A stretch of DNA of 64,000 nt, from positions 62,001-126,000 of the forward strand of contig MU385921.1 of NCBI GenBank assembly GCA_022497145.1. The letters are read 5' to 3'. Both the position numbers and the translations under genes were made by a program. Within the stretch, counting starts at the first letter, position 1. Each line of letters starts with the position of its first letter. The notes below the pieces were generated by a model, which had not been told where the DNA came from, did no database searches, and saw nothing but the letters and a program-made list of their open reading frames with translations. This document shows positions 11,910 through 22,329 of this stretch, piece by piece. This DNA is from Rostrohypoxylon terebratum (taxonomy: Eukaryota; Ascomycota; Sordariomycetes; Xylariales; Hypoxylaceae).

Positions 11910-12688
11910 TAGTATGTACGTAATTCCAACCGAGTTTGATAGGTCAAGATAAGGATACTCGGAAAATTGAGTGCACTATACTACTGTGTATAGTTGGAAG
12001 TTACCTACTACTAGGTACCTAGGTAGTAGGTAGGGTGAAAGAGCCCTGGGGAATAATTCAAACAGTTAGAAAAAGAATAGCGCCCTATCCAAGTCCCACA
12101 TGATAGATCCCGTCCCGATTTTACGGGGGTATCCGTTGGGACCTATGACTTGTAGAGCTACGACATGCTGCATCTTTAATAAGGCTTCTGTATTCCCTGA
12201 AGCTTTAATTATAGTACCTGGCCCTGGAGTACATGAAGCCAGGCCAATTTCAGAAATGTTTTTATTATAAGCGCATCATGATGAATTAATTTAATTTAAT
12301 GTGTTGAGATAGCTCATGGATGGTATCATTAAGATGTATCTCAAAGAATGGGTTACGCCAATTGAAGCTTCTTAGGCGCACTTCTCTTCATCGCCACACA
12401 GCCAATAGTCACTGGGACACAGTACCGATAAGACCAACCCACCGTATGATCATGCTTTACATTTGGACGGATGCTTAGGAAAAACAAAACGAAGCTTCTC
12501 TAGGTAGGTAGGTTCCTACTATGTTGAGCAGAGGTAGTGAGGCATTCTATATTGCATGTGCGGTTACGCGACTTGTAGATAGGAGGTACACCCTTGAGCT
12601 GTAAAGGCCATGACTCCCATCTAATGGATTCATAATGTTGTATACAACGTGATTACATACTGCGTTCAGCAATTGGACAGGTAGATAT

Positions 12689-13040
12689 TCAATCCGACCT
12701 TTTGCTGGCTTCGCCTTCTTTGACCATACCCTCGCAACCCGTAGTCTGGCCTAGCTTTTGTTCTACCTTGCCAAATCCTTGGGATGGATCACGCCTTTCG
12801 CCGGCGGCCTTCATAGTATCCACCGCATGTGATTTGACCTGCTCTCCGGAGTTCGTCCACGCTTGGGAACCTGTCACGTTACCAATGATAGACTGTCAAC
12901 TGTCAGCACGTCCTCGACTTGCTAATCTCTTTAATTGTGTTCATATCTTGTATGATCGGACTGACCTCGGTGGCCCCTTTGATGTACTCAGCATGGCCGC
13001 CGATGAGTGAGGGCTGTTGCTCGTTGTCTTGTGAAGACAT
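12689..13040 (-). CDS. CsbD-like small protein, fungal Hmp1 (cruciform/mismatch DNA-binding) type
   Basis: Two exons (12966-13040 and 12689-12892) give 92 residues. Exon 1 encodes MSSQDNEQQPSLIGGHAEYI and then KGATE. Exon 2 begins SIIGNVTGSQAWTNSGEQV and continues through HAVDTMKAAGE to TGCEGMVKEG. These pieces match a widespread family of small hydrophilic fungal proteins annotated as mismatched base pair and cruciform DNA recognition protein (Hmp1 of Ustilago). They are related to CsbD-like stress proteins. The donor GAG|GTCAGT and acceptor ACAG|TCT keep phase 0. Its real cellular role is poorly known. The gene is divergent from the MAPEG gene, with about 870 bp between start codons. Confidence 0.85.
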
Positions 13041-13909
13041 GATCAGCTCAGCACTGATGATATATGTGTATGTATAGTTGATGGTGCTGATAACCAGAGC
13101 AGAATCAGATGAACTATAGATTGGTAATGGTATCTAACTTTAGGAAAGACAAAGGAGTCATCTTATAAGTGTCCATTCGAACTATCAGAGTTCGTGACGT
13201 CAATAAGTAATGACACAATTGTGTTACCTACGGGAATATCTTACTACCTCAAACTTCAAAGTATGAAGAGTGGGGGTCTATTGCGATGGGGAATCTGGGG
13301 AAGATCCGCGAAGAAATCGAAGTCCGGGAAAATTCTTGGCATCGAAGATCCATGCAGCCAATCAATCATTAACCATCTGTCAAAAATGGAAAGCGTGAGA
13401 AACATAATACTAGGTATGTACCTACTTGGGATAAGTACCGTATCTTGGTCCTTGGTTGCACCTGTGGATACCATTTTCCATACATATTACATACATACTA
13501 GGTACCTAGGACCTAGGTCCTACGAAACATATAAATATCGTCGGCTAATAGCTGATCAAACAGTCAAATCAAGTTGATACCTATGTACATAGGTCCTAGG
13601 TACCCAGCTGCCTAGTCAACGGGCACTCAGCTTGAAATACCAATATACACTAGGTCGTGCAAACCATGATTTATTTCCAAAGGTAACAATGTACGGCCGT
13701 TTCGGAAGATCCAAGCGAGTAATTTAGGCGAATGGCGGAATGGCGATGTCAAGATGCGGAACTACTTCTTCGTATCTACCTAATTCCGTCCTCAACATGG
13801 AAACGAACCTTGGAACGAAATCCCATCATACTCTAAGATCAATCAGTGGGATAATATAATTGATATCTGTCTGTTCGATTCGCTGTTTCGCTGTTGAATA
13901 TCGTTCAAC
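13041..13909. other. Shared promoter region between divergent Hmp1-like and MAPEG genes
   Basis: 870 bp between two start codons on opposite strands. A 127-codon open frame (13194-13577, plus) runs through CCTAGG microrepeats and has no family features, so I do not call it. CCTAGG-type repeats occur at 13500-13520 and 13590-13605. Confidence 0.55.
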
Positions 13910-14429
13910 ATGTCAACCGCAATTGGTCTCTCTACACCAGTGCTTGCGCCTCTCTTGCGTATGTTCTGGATATCTAGCAGTAGAAAGTTACCGTGAATTA
14001 ACCTTGACTAATCCAACGATAGCTATAACCGGCACCTTTGCCTTGCCCTTCTCTGCCTACTTTACTCTTCTAAGCTATCGCGTTGTTAAATATCGTCTCG
14101 CAGACAAGCAATATCTTGGCGATAACTCGTCTAAGGACGGTGACCTGAATAATGAGCTTTACTTGGCCACTCGCTGCCACCAAAACTTCGTCGAGAACGT
14201 GCCGCTAGCTCTCGCCCTCGCAGCATTTGTCGAACTCAATGGAGGGAACATAAAAGTGCTCGCGACGGCCCTCAGCCTCCTCCTGGCTTTTCGAATTGCA
14301 CACATGGGAATGGGCCTCATGGATGGGCTGGGTATCGGTAGACCAATTGGTTACTGGGGCACTTCTGCTATTATTGAAACCTTGGGTGGTTACGCTGCAT
14401 TTCTTGTTAAGGGGCATTGGGGTCTTTAA
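13910..14429 (+). CDS. MAPEG family membrane protein
   Basis: Two exons (13910-13958, 14023-14429) give 151 residues. The short first exon encodes MSTAIGLSTPVLAPLL; the intron (GTATGT...GATAG) restores frame into PITGTFALPFSAYFTLL. The family signature lies in the middle: a charged loop, then ATRCHQNFVENVPLALALAA, followed by two more hydrophobic segments and a GYWGT turn. With four predicted membrane spans and this length it fits the MAPEG superfamily (membrane-associated proteins in eicosanoid and glutathione metabolism), sub-group of MAPEG-only fungal proteins. Substrate is unknown; glutathione-dependent detoxification is the family-level expectation. Confidence 0.88.
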
Positions 14430-14884
14430 AGCGGTGAAAGGTTACCAATACAAGAAAAGTTTTCTATTTCGCAAGGTGTCGTTGTGCTACCTAGTATGTA
14501 CCTACTAGGTAGTAAGTGTCAAAAATATAACCTTGAAGGCACAGATTGAATTATTGATTTGCGTAATTCTCGCTTGAATCGATCGCCCTCACTCGAAATT
14601 GAAGTGCGAAGTTGGGCAATTATGGTGGAAGGAGTGAATGCTTCCAGTTCTTAATCTTCTTGACAGGGCTTGAGGGGCTTGATGTCATCGCTATGTGGTC
14701 CAAGCACAAGTGACCCACCTTTAATGGTCGCGAACATTTTGACGAGTTGACGAGCATCTTAAAGACTTAAGTCTTAGGTAAATCTTAATTCTCCATCCAT
14801 CCTCCCTGCCTCCGTCAACACCATGCTCCTTTTTTCCGTCGCGTAACTGAACCATAAAACAAAACTCATATCCGAATCAACATC
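14430..14884. other. Intergenic region between MAPEG gene and SWC5
   Basis: 455 bp holding the 3' end of the MAPEG gene and the promoter of the downstream gene on the same strand. It includes CCTAGTATGTACCTACTAGGTAG-type microrepeat sequence near 14490 and a pyrimidine-rich stretch just before 14885. Nothing else is seen. Confidence 0.5.
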
Positions 14885-15892
14885 ATGACCGAGGAACGGG
14901 ATCTAATTGTAGACGAAGAATACGCGTCCGACGAGGACTCCGACTTTGCGCCTGATGCGGCACCATTACAGGGTGATGGTGTTTCGGACGCTTCAGAATC
15001 TGAAGACGATGAAGTTCAATTGATAGCGCCGTCTAGTAAAAAGCGTAGCGCTGACGCAAATGATGACGGTTTTGAAAACTCGGGAGACGAAGCAATAATA
15101 CAAAGAGGGAAGAAGCGCCAAAAGAGAGAGAAACGAAAAGATGCCGACGCCGAAGACGACGAGGGTGGTGAAGGTGGACTTATCAAAACCCGGAGTATGC
15201 GAGCAGTTGAGAAAGCGGAGAAGAAATTACGCACAGCGACCGGCCCAGTTACGATCGATGTAGACGACTTGTGGGCGAAGATGACCGCTGCCCCCCTAAT
15301 ACCATCAAATGCGATTGCAGAAACGGAGAAGGAGAGCCAACGGCCAACTCAAGATGTTGATAATACACAAGAAGGCCTACGAGACATATCGCAACAAGGA
15401 AAGGAGAACGAGGACAGTCCGTCGGTGATGGTTAGGATTAAAAGAACATACAACTTTGCTGGAAAAGTGCACACTGAGGAAAAACTAGTTCCTCGAGATT
15501 CGGCGGAAGCAAAATTGTATCTGGCCTCTCAAGACCCGAAGGCTGCCGGGGATATCGAAGCCGAAGATGATCATCCTAGAAAGAAACCCCGGAAGGCGTT
15601 TCGATCTATCTACGAACCCGTGGTCGAGGGCTTGTCCCATCGGGCAGATCTGAATCTCGGCATGAACGCAAGGCTTCAGCTACGGGAACAGGCGAAGGCC
15701 AAAAAATTGAATGTAGTCGAGAAGAGTCGCATGGACTGGGCAGGGTTTGTCGACAAAGAAGGTATCAAGGACGAACTCGAGCTCGCTGGAAAGTCCAAGG
15801 AGTCTTACGTCAACAGACAAGATTTCTTGGATCGCGTGGCAGCTAATAAGGACGAGGAGGCAAGGAGAGCTAGAATTGCTGGCCGCGCATGA
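14885..15892 (+). CDS. SWC5: SWR1-complex subunit Swc5 (BCNT-C domain)
   Basis: Single exon, 335 residues. The N-terminal half is acidic and disordered with DEDSDFAP and DDEV blocks followed by basic KKRQKREKRK. The C-terminal about 80 residues form the BCNT/CFDP1 domain: SRMDWAGFVDKEGIKDEL followed by KSKESYVNRQDFLDR and an ARRA tail. These features identify Swc5, the fungal homologue of human CFDP1. It is a subunit of the SWR1 remodeller that exchanges H2A for H2A.Z in nucleosomes; the acidic N-terminus binds H2A-H2B. Length fits the family. It lies upstream of TIP41 on the same strand, with no functional link implied. Confidence 0.93.
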   Translation: MTEERDLIVDEEYASDEDSDFAPDAAPLQGDGVSDASESEDDEVQLIAPSSKKRSADANDDGFENSGDEAIIQRGKKRQKREKRKDADAEDDEGGEGGLIKTRSMRAVEKAEKKLRTATGPVTIDVDDLWAKMTAAPLIPSNAIAETEKESQRPTQDVDNTQEGLRDISQQGKENEDSPSVMVRIKRTYNFAGKVHTEEKLVPRDSAEAKLYLASQDPKAAGDIEAEDDHPRKKPRKAFRSIYEPVVEGLSHRADLNLGMNARLQLREQAKAKKLNVVEKSRMDWAGFVDKEGIKDELELAGKSKESYVNRQDFLDRVAANKDEEARRARIAGRA

Positions 15893-16663
15893 AAGAAAAA
15901 CCGGGTTGGGAGTATCTTCAGCGGCATCCTATATATGCCAAGCACGTTGAGGCTCCATTTCAGCACTTGATCAATCGGAGCGAGTTCGCGTACTTCGTGC
16001 ACGTAAAACTCTGGTGAGCCGGGTTCATTCCCGTACCCGTACTAGATATGACTCTCCCGAAGCGTCCCGAAGCCTATCTAACGTAGGTAGGTTTGGTTCC
16101 TGAGACATACTTAGGACCTAGGTCCTATGTCACTATGATCCTTTTAACCTCTACCTAGAATCCTAGATTCTAGAACTACGATTGGGCGATCTTCTCGTAG
16201 GGATCAGGTTTGTCAGAGGCACCTTGCAATAATAAATTAATTCCAAGTCTTAAGTTCTCATACCTAGTACCTAGTAGTATTAGTAAGGAAGAAACTATCC
16301 ATATGTCCATATGTATCTAAGGCTTAAGCTGTCGCTGTCCAAATAGGTTGAGACTTGGTACGTAATAGAAATAATAGGTAATACTTTCGTAGATGACCGA
16401 CGAGACTGCGAGATCAACATTTGGAGCTACCCCTGTGAATTTCTCAATTAGGAAGGAACTTGGACCATTTTATAGAAGCGAACCCCACTGTGACGAAGCT
16501 GCTGCCCCACCAAAGGTCTAAAGGTTGAAGCTTAAGCTTCAGCCTTTTTAAGACTAGAATTTTAACCACTTCAACTACTAGGTACTTCAACCTTTCTAGT
16601 GTACGTCCTACTCTGCGACCAACTCTATCACATACCGAAGTCACAAATACCGTACCATCCGCC
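15893..16663. other. Intergenic region between SWC5 and TIP41
   Basis: 770 bp with CCTAGG/TACCTA microrepeats (16085-16130, 16260-16280) and the promoter of TIP41. The antisense open frame across 16444-16902 is a shadow of the TIP41 start and is not called. Confidence 0.55.
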
Positions 16664-17725
16664 ATGGCCGCCCATATAACTTCACCCAATGAACCGTTCC
16701 CGCGACCCGACCACATCGCACAAGCCACAACCTCGCACCGGCAAGGCAATTTTGTCATCTCTTCACGCAAGCTGCCAATCTCCAAAGCTGGCCCCATCGA
16801 TGCCATGGAAAAGTCTTTGGGGATTCCCGTTCCGGAGATGATATTTGGCGACAACCTGGTCGCCATACGACACGCACCTACGGGATGGGGCATCGAGTTC
16901 AACGCCTATGATGCACTGGACGCCGTCGACAAGACTGATCGCAACATGCTAAAGGTCGCCTATGCGAAGAGCTGGAGCGCGAGCAGGGAGCAGACGAGTG
17001 CGGGGATTAAGGATGTGGTTAAACCGTATGATTGGAGCTATAGTACGATATATAAAGGTACTGTCATGTCAGGGGAAGCCGTGTCGGGATTTCTGCCTCC
17101 TCCTGGTTCTAGTACCGTAGAGTCTACAAGCGACGAGAACACAAGTTCTGAAACAACGCGAGAAAAAAAGCCCGAAGGTCGAAATAAGCTATCTTTTATC
17201 CCCTCAACTAAGCCCATACCCATAGAACTCCTCAAGCGCCGGGATCCAATCCTATTTTTCGACGAGGTGATGTTGTATGAGAGCGAGCTAGACGACAACG
17301 GCATCAGCATCTTGAGTGTCAAGGTCCGCGTCCACGAACAGCGCATGCTGCTCCTAGCCCGTCTGTTCATGCGGCTAGATAACGTCCTCGTGCGCATCAG
17401 AGACACCCGCGTCTACGTTGATTTCGTCGCCGAGGAAGTTACGCGCGAATATACTGTCAAAGAGGCGGAGTTTGCGGATGTCAAAAGGGCAAGTTATCAT
17501 CTTTTCTCTCATCTGCTTTTTGTTCTTGGGCTTTCGTATTCCGATTCCGCGAGGAGGGCGAGGACGATGAGGATTTGCTAACTTGATATAACTTAATTAC
17601 AGAAACTGCTAATGACGGGTCTTATTCCCGATGCTATCACCGTAGCGATGCGCGATGCGAACAAGATCGCCGATTTACTTCCCATTGTCGAACAGACTCT
17701 TGAGAGTATTTCCTTGAAATCATAA
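16664..17725 (+). CDS. TIP41: TIP41-like PP2A/TOR-pathway regulator
   Basis: Two exons (16664-17488, 17603-17725) give 315 residues. Family blocks in order: PEMIFGDNLVAIRH near residue 64, GIEFNAYDALDAV, VVKPYDWSYSTIYKGTV, then after a low-complexity insert IPIELLKRRDPILFFDEVML and the conserved LLLARLFMRLDNVLVRIRDT. Tip41 proteins bind type-2A phosphatase catalytic subunits and the Tap42/alpha4 adaptor downstream of TORC1. The first exon must end at AGG and continue with KLLMTGLIPDA. The only junction that keeps frame is AGG|GCAAGT, a GC-AG intron ending TTACAG. The GT four bases further on would shift the frame. Confidence 0.94.
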
Positions 17726-18259
17726 AGGGGGATTCCTTGAATTAGAGGATATAGTGCTTATAAGCATTGTAAGATTAGAGATAGGTAGCTAGATAGCCGA
17801 TCTAAAAGATATGGATGCATGGATTGGCGTTAGGTGGGCGGGTATGACTACCTAGGTAGAACACGACTCTTTACAGAGTCGCTTTAGCAGATGGGTGTGA
17901 TGGATTCCAGATTATAAGAGCCATGGAAAAGAGCACATACTAAAAATTCTCGCAAAGCAAAGCAAATTGGTAGTTCTGGTATTGAGCGAGCTGAAAAACC
18001 TTCCACGCCCCCATCCAATGCGTACGCCACTTCATTGCCTAAATTGCCTAATGCCCAGTTCTCGTGGTATTTTTTTTTTTCAAGGCATCAAGCACAGCCA
18101 CGTACAAAACGCCAGCGACTCAACAAATGCCCATACAAACAATCATCACTCATTGATAGGTACCTAAGCGACCTCTCGCCATCTCCTTCGACCTCTCCCT
18201 AGCTGTCGCATTGTTTTCCCTTTTTCGAACTTCCTCAGTGGCAAACCTTCTCGCCAGAC
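17726..18259. other. Intergenic region between convergent genes
   Basis: 534 bp between two gene 3' ends. No gene-like content; one CCTAGG-type repeat near 17850 and a T-run near 18070. Confidence 0.5.
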
Positions 18260-20059
18260 TTAGCGCGCATCTCGCGGAGAACTACTCTGCGTCATCTCCT
18301 CATAATCCAGCTGCCACTTGTCCACCTCCTGAAACTTTCTTGCTGCATTCTTCAACTCCTCACCCACACGCGCGATCATAGCTTGGCTGCTCTCTTCATC
18401 ACCTGCGGACTCTACGCTGCCGTTCTCATCTTCCGCCTCACCATTGTCCTCTTCTTCGCCCTGGTTCTCTTTGTCAGAGGTGCGGCCGTATGTTATCGTA
18501 ACGCGTCTGTTGGTATTAGTGGGCGCCTGCTTGCCCTTTCCTCGAGACGCGGGGCGCCCCTTCGCGGCGTTTTGAGTTCTCGAATTGCCTGCGCGAGATG
18601 CTGGGCGTCGTCGTGCGCGTACGTCCATGTACGAGAGCTCGTCATCATCGTTTCCTAAGCCCGAGATGTCTACTTCGCCCTCCGAGTCGTCTTCGGCTCT
18701 AGCATTTCGACGGCGTCTGCGAGGTAAGAGGTTCGCCAGATCTGCGGTCGTAATTTTGGGTTCCGGCTTGGAAGAAGCCGCTTTACTCTTGGTCTTGGCG
18801 TCTTGTCGCGGCGGTGTGGATGGCTCGCGGTAGTTAGGGGAATACGTCAAGGAGGGAGGTGATGAGATGTCAGAGCCGCCGTCGTTGGGAACTGGTGTTC
18901 TTCGGAGTGCCGAGACTGGACGCCTGGGCCGGTTTTTTGCCAAGGCTTGAAGAGGAGGCCAAATTTCAGAATCACCAGATGAGGAACCGCTGCTTAAAGG
19001 AGGCGCCATCAGTTCCTCGTCCATGATAGGTGTGATTGGCCTGCTGCTATGCTGTCGGACAGGCGGAGTAGATGGTGGAGATGAGAGATCGGATTCCGAT
19101 CGTTCTGCTACTGCTTCCTCGTTGGGTTCATTCTCATATGGCGAAGATCGTGCACGTCGCTCATGACCCTCGGTAGACTTTCGCTTGCGCGGATTTGCGC
19201 GGGGTGACTGCGTTGATGTTTGGGCAGCGTCAACATCAGAATCCCCCGAATGTCTCTTAGAGCGCCTGAGAGGAGTTGATTCGTCATTAGGCGCGAATGC
19301 ATTGTCGCCTGCGGGTTCTACGTCATGCTCTGATCCTGACTCCGATTCTGAGTCAAATCCAGCATCAGGCTCAATTCTTTGAGGAGGCGGCTTTTGTGCC
19401 GTGCCAAGGATGCTAGGCTCTCGCACTCGTCTCTTGAATAGACCGATGTTGAAAGTCGAACTGTAAGCAGGGGTATTGGGACCTGTTCGGCTGCTTGGTC
19501 GAATGTAACCTTCCTCCCTATTTAGAAAGCTCCCGGCGCGGGGTCGTCGCTTGAATACGCTGGCAGTCATCGTAGACGTCTCTGCAGATCGTTGGGCACT
19601 TGCCGGGCCCTCAGTATCGAAGGTGGTATTCAAATCATCAAACTCATCGTCATCCAGATCCAACCCTGACATATCTGCCATTCTCCTCTGTTGCGGCGTT
19701 CCAGTAAGTTTGCGCCCAAGCTCGACGGAGGATTCTGACTGTTGTTCGATAGACTCAATTACTTCGTTACTGGACGTGGATGTCATATTTTCCAGTCGAT
19801 CCATGGCAGAATCGCGTCGCTGGCGGGCAGCTTCTAATGCCTTGGTTTGTTGCATAGATGTTGTTTGCGCGTGTGCAATTGGATTTTTATCGCGTGTCGA
19901 TTGGCGCCTTTGCTTTGCTTTTCCTTTCTCGCGGTCGCTCACATCATAAATATCAGAGCTTGGTTCCGCAGGTTGATTGGACGCTGGGACGGGTGCAGGG
20001 CTTGCCGTTTTGGTGACAGTTCGGGTGGACGCGACGCGAGTCCTTTTAGGTCGCGGCAT
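18260..20059 (-). CDS. Unrecognised disordered nuclear-type protein
   Basis: Single exon of 599 residues from the ATG at 20059; the reading frame extends further upstream, but MPRPKRTRVAS is a much more natural start. The whole protein is Ser/Pro/charged and low complexity. It has many basic patches (KPRRPVSALRR, LPRRRRRNARAEDD) and acidic runs near the end. The only segment that looks folded is the last about 50 residues, a predicted amphipathic helix containing IARVGEELKNAARKFQEVD and KWQLDYEEM. Basic clusters suggest a nuclear location. I do not recognise the family. Its gene is convergent with TIP41. Confidence 0.7.
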   Translation of the reverse strand: MPRPKRTRVASTRTVTKTASPAPVPASNQPAEPSSDIYDVSDREKGKAKQRRQSTRDKNPIAHAQTTSMQQTKALEAARQRRDSAMDRLENMTSTSSNEVIESIEQQSESSVELGRKLTGTPQQRRMADMSGLDLDDDEFDDLNTTFDTEGPASAQRSAETSTMTASVFKRRPRAGSFLNREEGYIRPSSRTGPNTPAYSSTFNIGLFKRRVREPSILGTAQKPPPQRIEPDAGFDSESESGSEHDVEPAGDNAFAPNDESTPLRRSKRHSGDSDVDAAQTSTQSPRANPRKRKSTEGHERRARSSPYENEPNEEAVAERSESDLSSPPSTPPVRQHSSRPITPIMDEELMAPPLSSGSSSGDSEIWPPLQALAKNRPRRPVSALRRTPVPNDGGSDISSPPSLTYSPNYREPSTPPRQDAKTKSKAASSKPEPKITTADLANLLPRRRRRNARAEDDSEGEVDISGLGNDDDELSYMDVRARRRPASRAGNSRTQNAAKGRPASRGKGKQAPTNTNRRVTITYGRTSDKENQGEEEDNGEAEDENGSVESAGDEESSQAMIARVGEELKNAARKFQEVDKWQLDYEEMTQSSSPRDAR

Positions 20060-21085
20060 TGTTTCGTCGTGGTCAGTGACTGCAAATTTGCAGTATGCAA
20101 TTGACGGAGAAGTAAAATATAAGAATGATACCAAGTCCGACAAAACGCGATAAAGAAAGTGGTCACGACAAGTTAAGAAGTTAAGGTAAATGAATTATTG
20201 TTTTTGTTATGTTATGAGAGGTTGGAGTTGGAGGGATGCAAAAGGTGGGAGAAGTGGGAAAGAATTAATGTACGAAGTACTTCGTACTTCGGAAGGAATT
20301 ATTATTACTACTAGGTACTGTACTACTACTAGCTTGACGCGTTTAAACCACTAAACCGTGTTTTGGTGGGTCTTTTGGTGATCCACAACCCCGCTACCGA
20401 GACTGCACAAGACCCATTTTGCCTACTACGTATACCATAGTAGGTACGTATGTCCCCTATATTCGTCCGCTCTATTCGCACGTCCTACTTATTACCTCAT
20501 ACCTCAACTTCAATCGACCTCTGCTTTACCTCTGCTATAACGTGCCGTTGAGTTTATGTTACCCACCACATCCACATTCAAACCATCAACATTGCTTACT
20601 CATTACAGTATAGGTATCCATGAATCACATTGTCCACTCAGCCCACGTGTCTGTTCATACATAATTACTAGGTAAAATGGCTGTCCTTAAGGAGATCCAT
20701 CTAGTGTCTGTGTACATTCTCCGTCCAAGCGTCCAAGGTGTTCCTCGCATAACACCTGCCCTGGTGCCTGGTGCCCTTTCCGCAGGACACAATTGGCATA
20801 TATGCGCTTTCGCTCTGCATGAATAGCACCTCATTGGGTCATCACAATTATGAGGTTCCCGACGTCTGGATTATACACAGCCCGGAGCCACTTGAAATCG
20901 CTAAAGCCCGTTGAACTTCAGGGCTTGCTTCTAGCTTCCTTACCTACTCTGTCTTGTCCATAGATGTCGGATTGCGACGGATTAGGGATTATGGTGGACG
21001 TGATCAAACAGCAAACCCCCACAAATACTTGAAATTCGTCCTGGTGCGCTATTCCTCATCTGTTTCAAGCTTGATTTCGTACCCG
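20060..21085. other. Upstream region of the 18260-20059 gene and intergenic DNA
   Basis: About 1 kb containing the leftward promoter of the preceding gene. A perfect 16-bp palindrome, TACGAAGTACTTCGTA, lies at 20271-20286. No supportable coding region is seen. Confidence 0.5.
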
Positions 21086-22329
21086 TCACTCCGTCACCCC
21101 GTCACCCTGATAGACATAGTAACTCAAGATACAAGCAATGAGAGTGACACCACTCATTATCCACCAAGGAAGACCTGTGACCCCGTGTGCTGACCCATAC
21201 GAGTAGAATAACCCTGCTGCAACGGGGCTTACAGTACGGGTAAAACTACATATCATTTCAGCTATGCTATGCGTTCTTCCAAGAGCCGAAGGGTGCGGCG
21301 ATGAGATAACGATTTGATTCTAGCTGAAATATCACGTCCTAGATCATAGTTATGTCGAGCTACTTCATGTGTCTGTGGATCAAGTGGCGATCGTCAATAA
21401 ATGTTGGCGGGAACAAGAGAGCATTGTCGAATAAGATACGAACCTCTTTTAGTTTAAAGAACACAAAGAGAAATGCAGCCAGTGTGACCAAGGCACTGAC
21501 AATAGCAGGCGGAGCATAAGGGAATTGGCGAAAGAAGGAGATCTGGCCGAAAGATTGAGGGTATTGGCTTGCGAGGTCAGCCAGTAGCCCGGCAACCATA
21601 GGACTTACGATAACGGCTATATTATAAGCCAAAGGCATGAGGACGAATGCCTTGGCTTGGTAACTGGTGGTGGATCTTGTTCAGCAAAGCACATCATACG
21701 TTCATTCACGGCAGAGGGTGACCAGAAGGAAGTATATGGTGACATACTGACGTTCCTTCACAACCTCAGATACCATTGTCCTGATCATCGCGGTATTACC
21801 GTTGACCGCACCTTCTAACAGGCGGAGGATGACAGCCTGGCGAAAGTCGCGAACAAAACCAAAAGCTGCCGTACCTAGAACTTGAGGTATATATTCTGTA
21901 AGCTGTGACCCCTACCTAATAGCGAATGTTCTATTGAATAGGACAACGGCTCAAACTTACACGATCCCCCAAGACTGATGAGCAACACTACTTTCCTGCC
22001 TCCTTTTGAAGAGTCGGCAAGGTGACCCCACAGAACTGCGGTACAGCCCTGGGCGAGGGTGAAGACTGTTTGAAGCATAGCGGCATCGCGAACGATAGCG
22101 TCGATTGGTCTTGATGGGTCAAGTGACTGCAACCGATAGAATACGTACGTCTACGGTAGTATGAGACCTTGAGAAGCTACTAGAGGCGACCAAGGTGAAT
22201 GATGAATTATGAACCTACCGAGATGGAAGTTCGAACGACAGGCTCAGAAAATCGAGCCAGAACAATTATGAATAGCTGTCCTTTGTTTGGCAGCGAAGAC
22301 CAGCTAACGTCCCCTGCAGTCTCTGACAT
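21086..22329 (-). pseudogene. Decayed MFS transporter with internal deletion and stop
   Basis: Family-like exons can be chained in frame at 22219-22329, 21961-22150, 21748-21874 and 21360-21663. They encode transmembrane segments 1-6 of a ZIF/Zrt-like major facilitator. Matching parts include LPNKGQLFIIVLARFSEPVV, FTLAQGCTAVLWGHLADSSK with RKVVLL, then EGAVNGNTAMIRTMVSEV and MPLAYNIAVIVSPMVAGLLA. This frame stops at 21360-21362 soon after segment 6. Downstream, 21086-21296 still encodes the family's C-terminal end (SSPHPSALGRTHSIAEM and GLPWWIMSGVTLIAC). Only about 65 bp separate the two parts, so roughly segments 7-10 are missing. An intron could remove the stop but could not supply the lost helices. 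I read it as a pseudogene created by an internal deletion. A truncated expressed protein cannot be excluded. Confidence 0.8.

Larger units (their letters stand above)
9713..12688. other. 3-kb gene-poor, repeat-rich intergenic region
   Basis: No supportable coding gene. It contains a T/C tract (10021-10085), short tandem duplications (TTGCTTAG near 10200, CAGTACC near 10885), many CCTAGG/TACCTA microrepeats and a candidate MITE at 11739-11909. The first few hundred bases are probably the promoter of the SET-domain gene, which is transcribed leftwards. Open frames here contain homopolymers or translate the microrepeats and look spurious. Confidence 0.6.

Noticed and set aside
13194..13577. Plus-strand 127-codon frame
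   Set aside because: Runs through CCTAGG repeats; no recognisable domain.
16444..16902. Minus-strand 152-codon frame
   Set aside because: Antisense to the TIP41 start and promoter; no family features.
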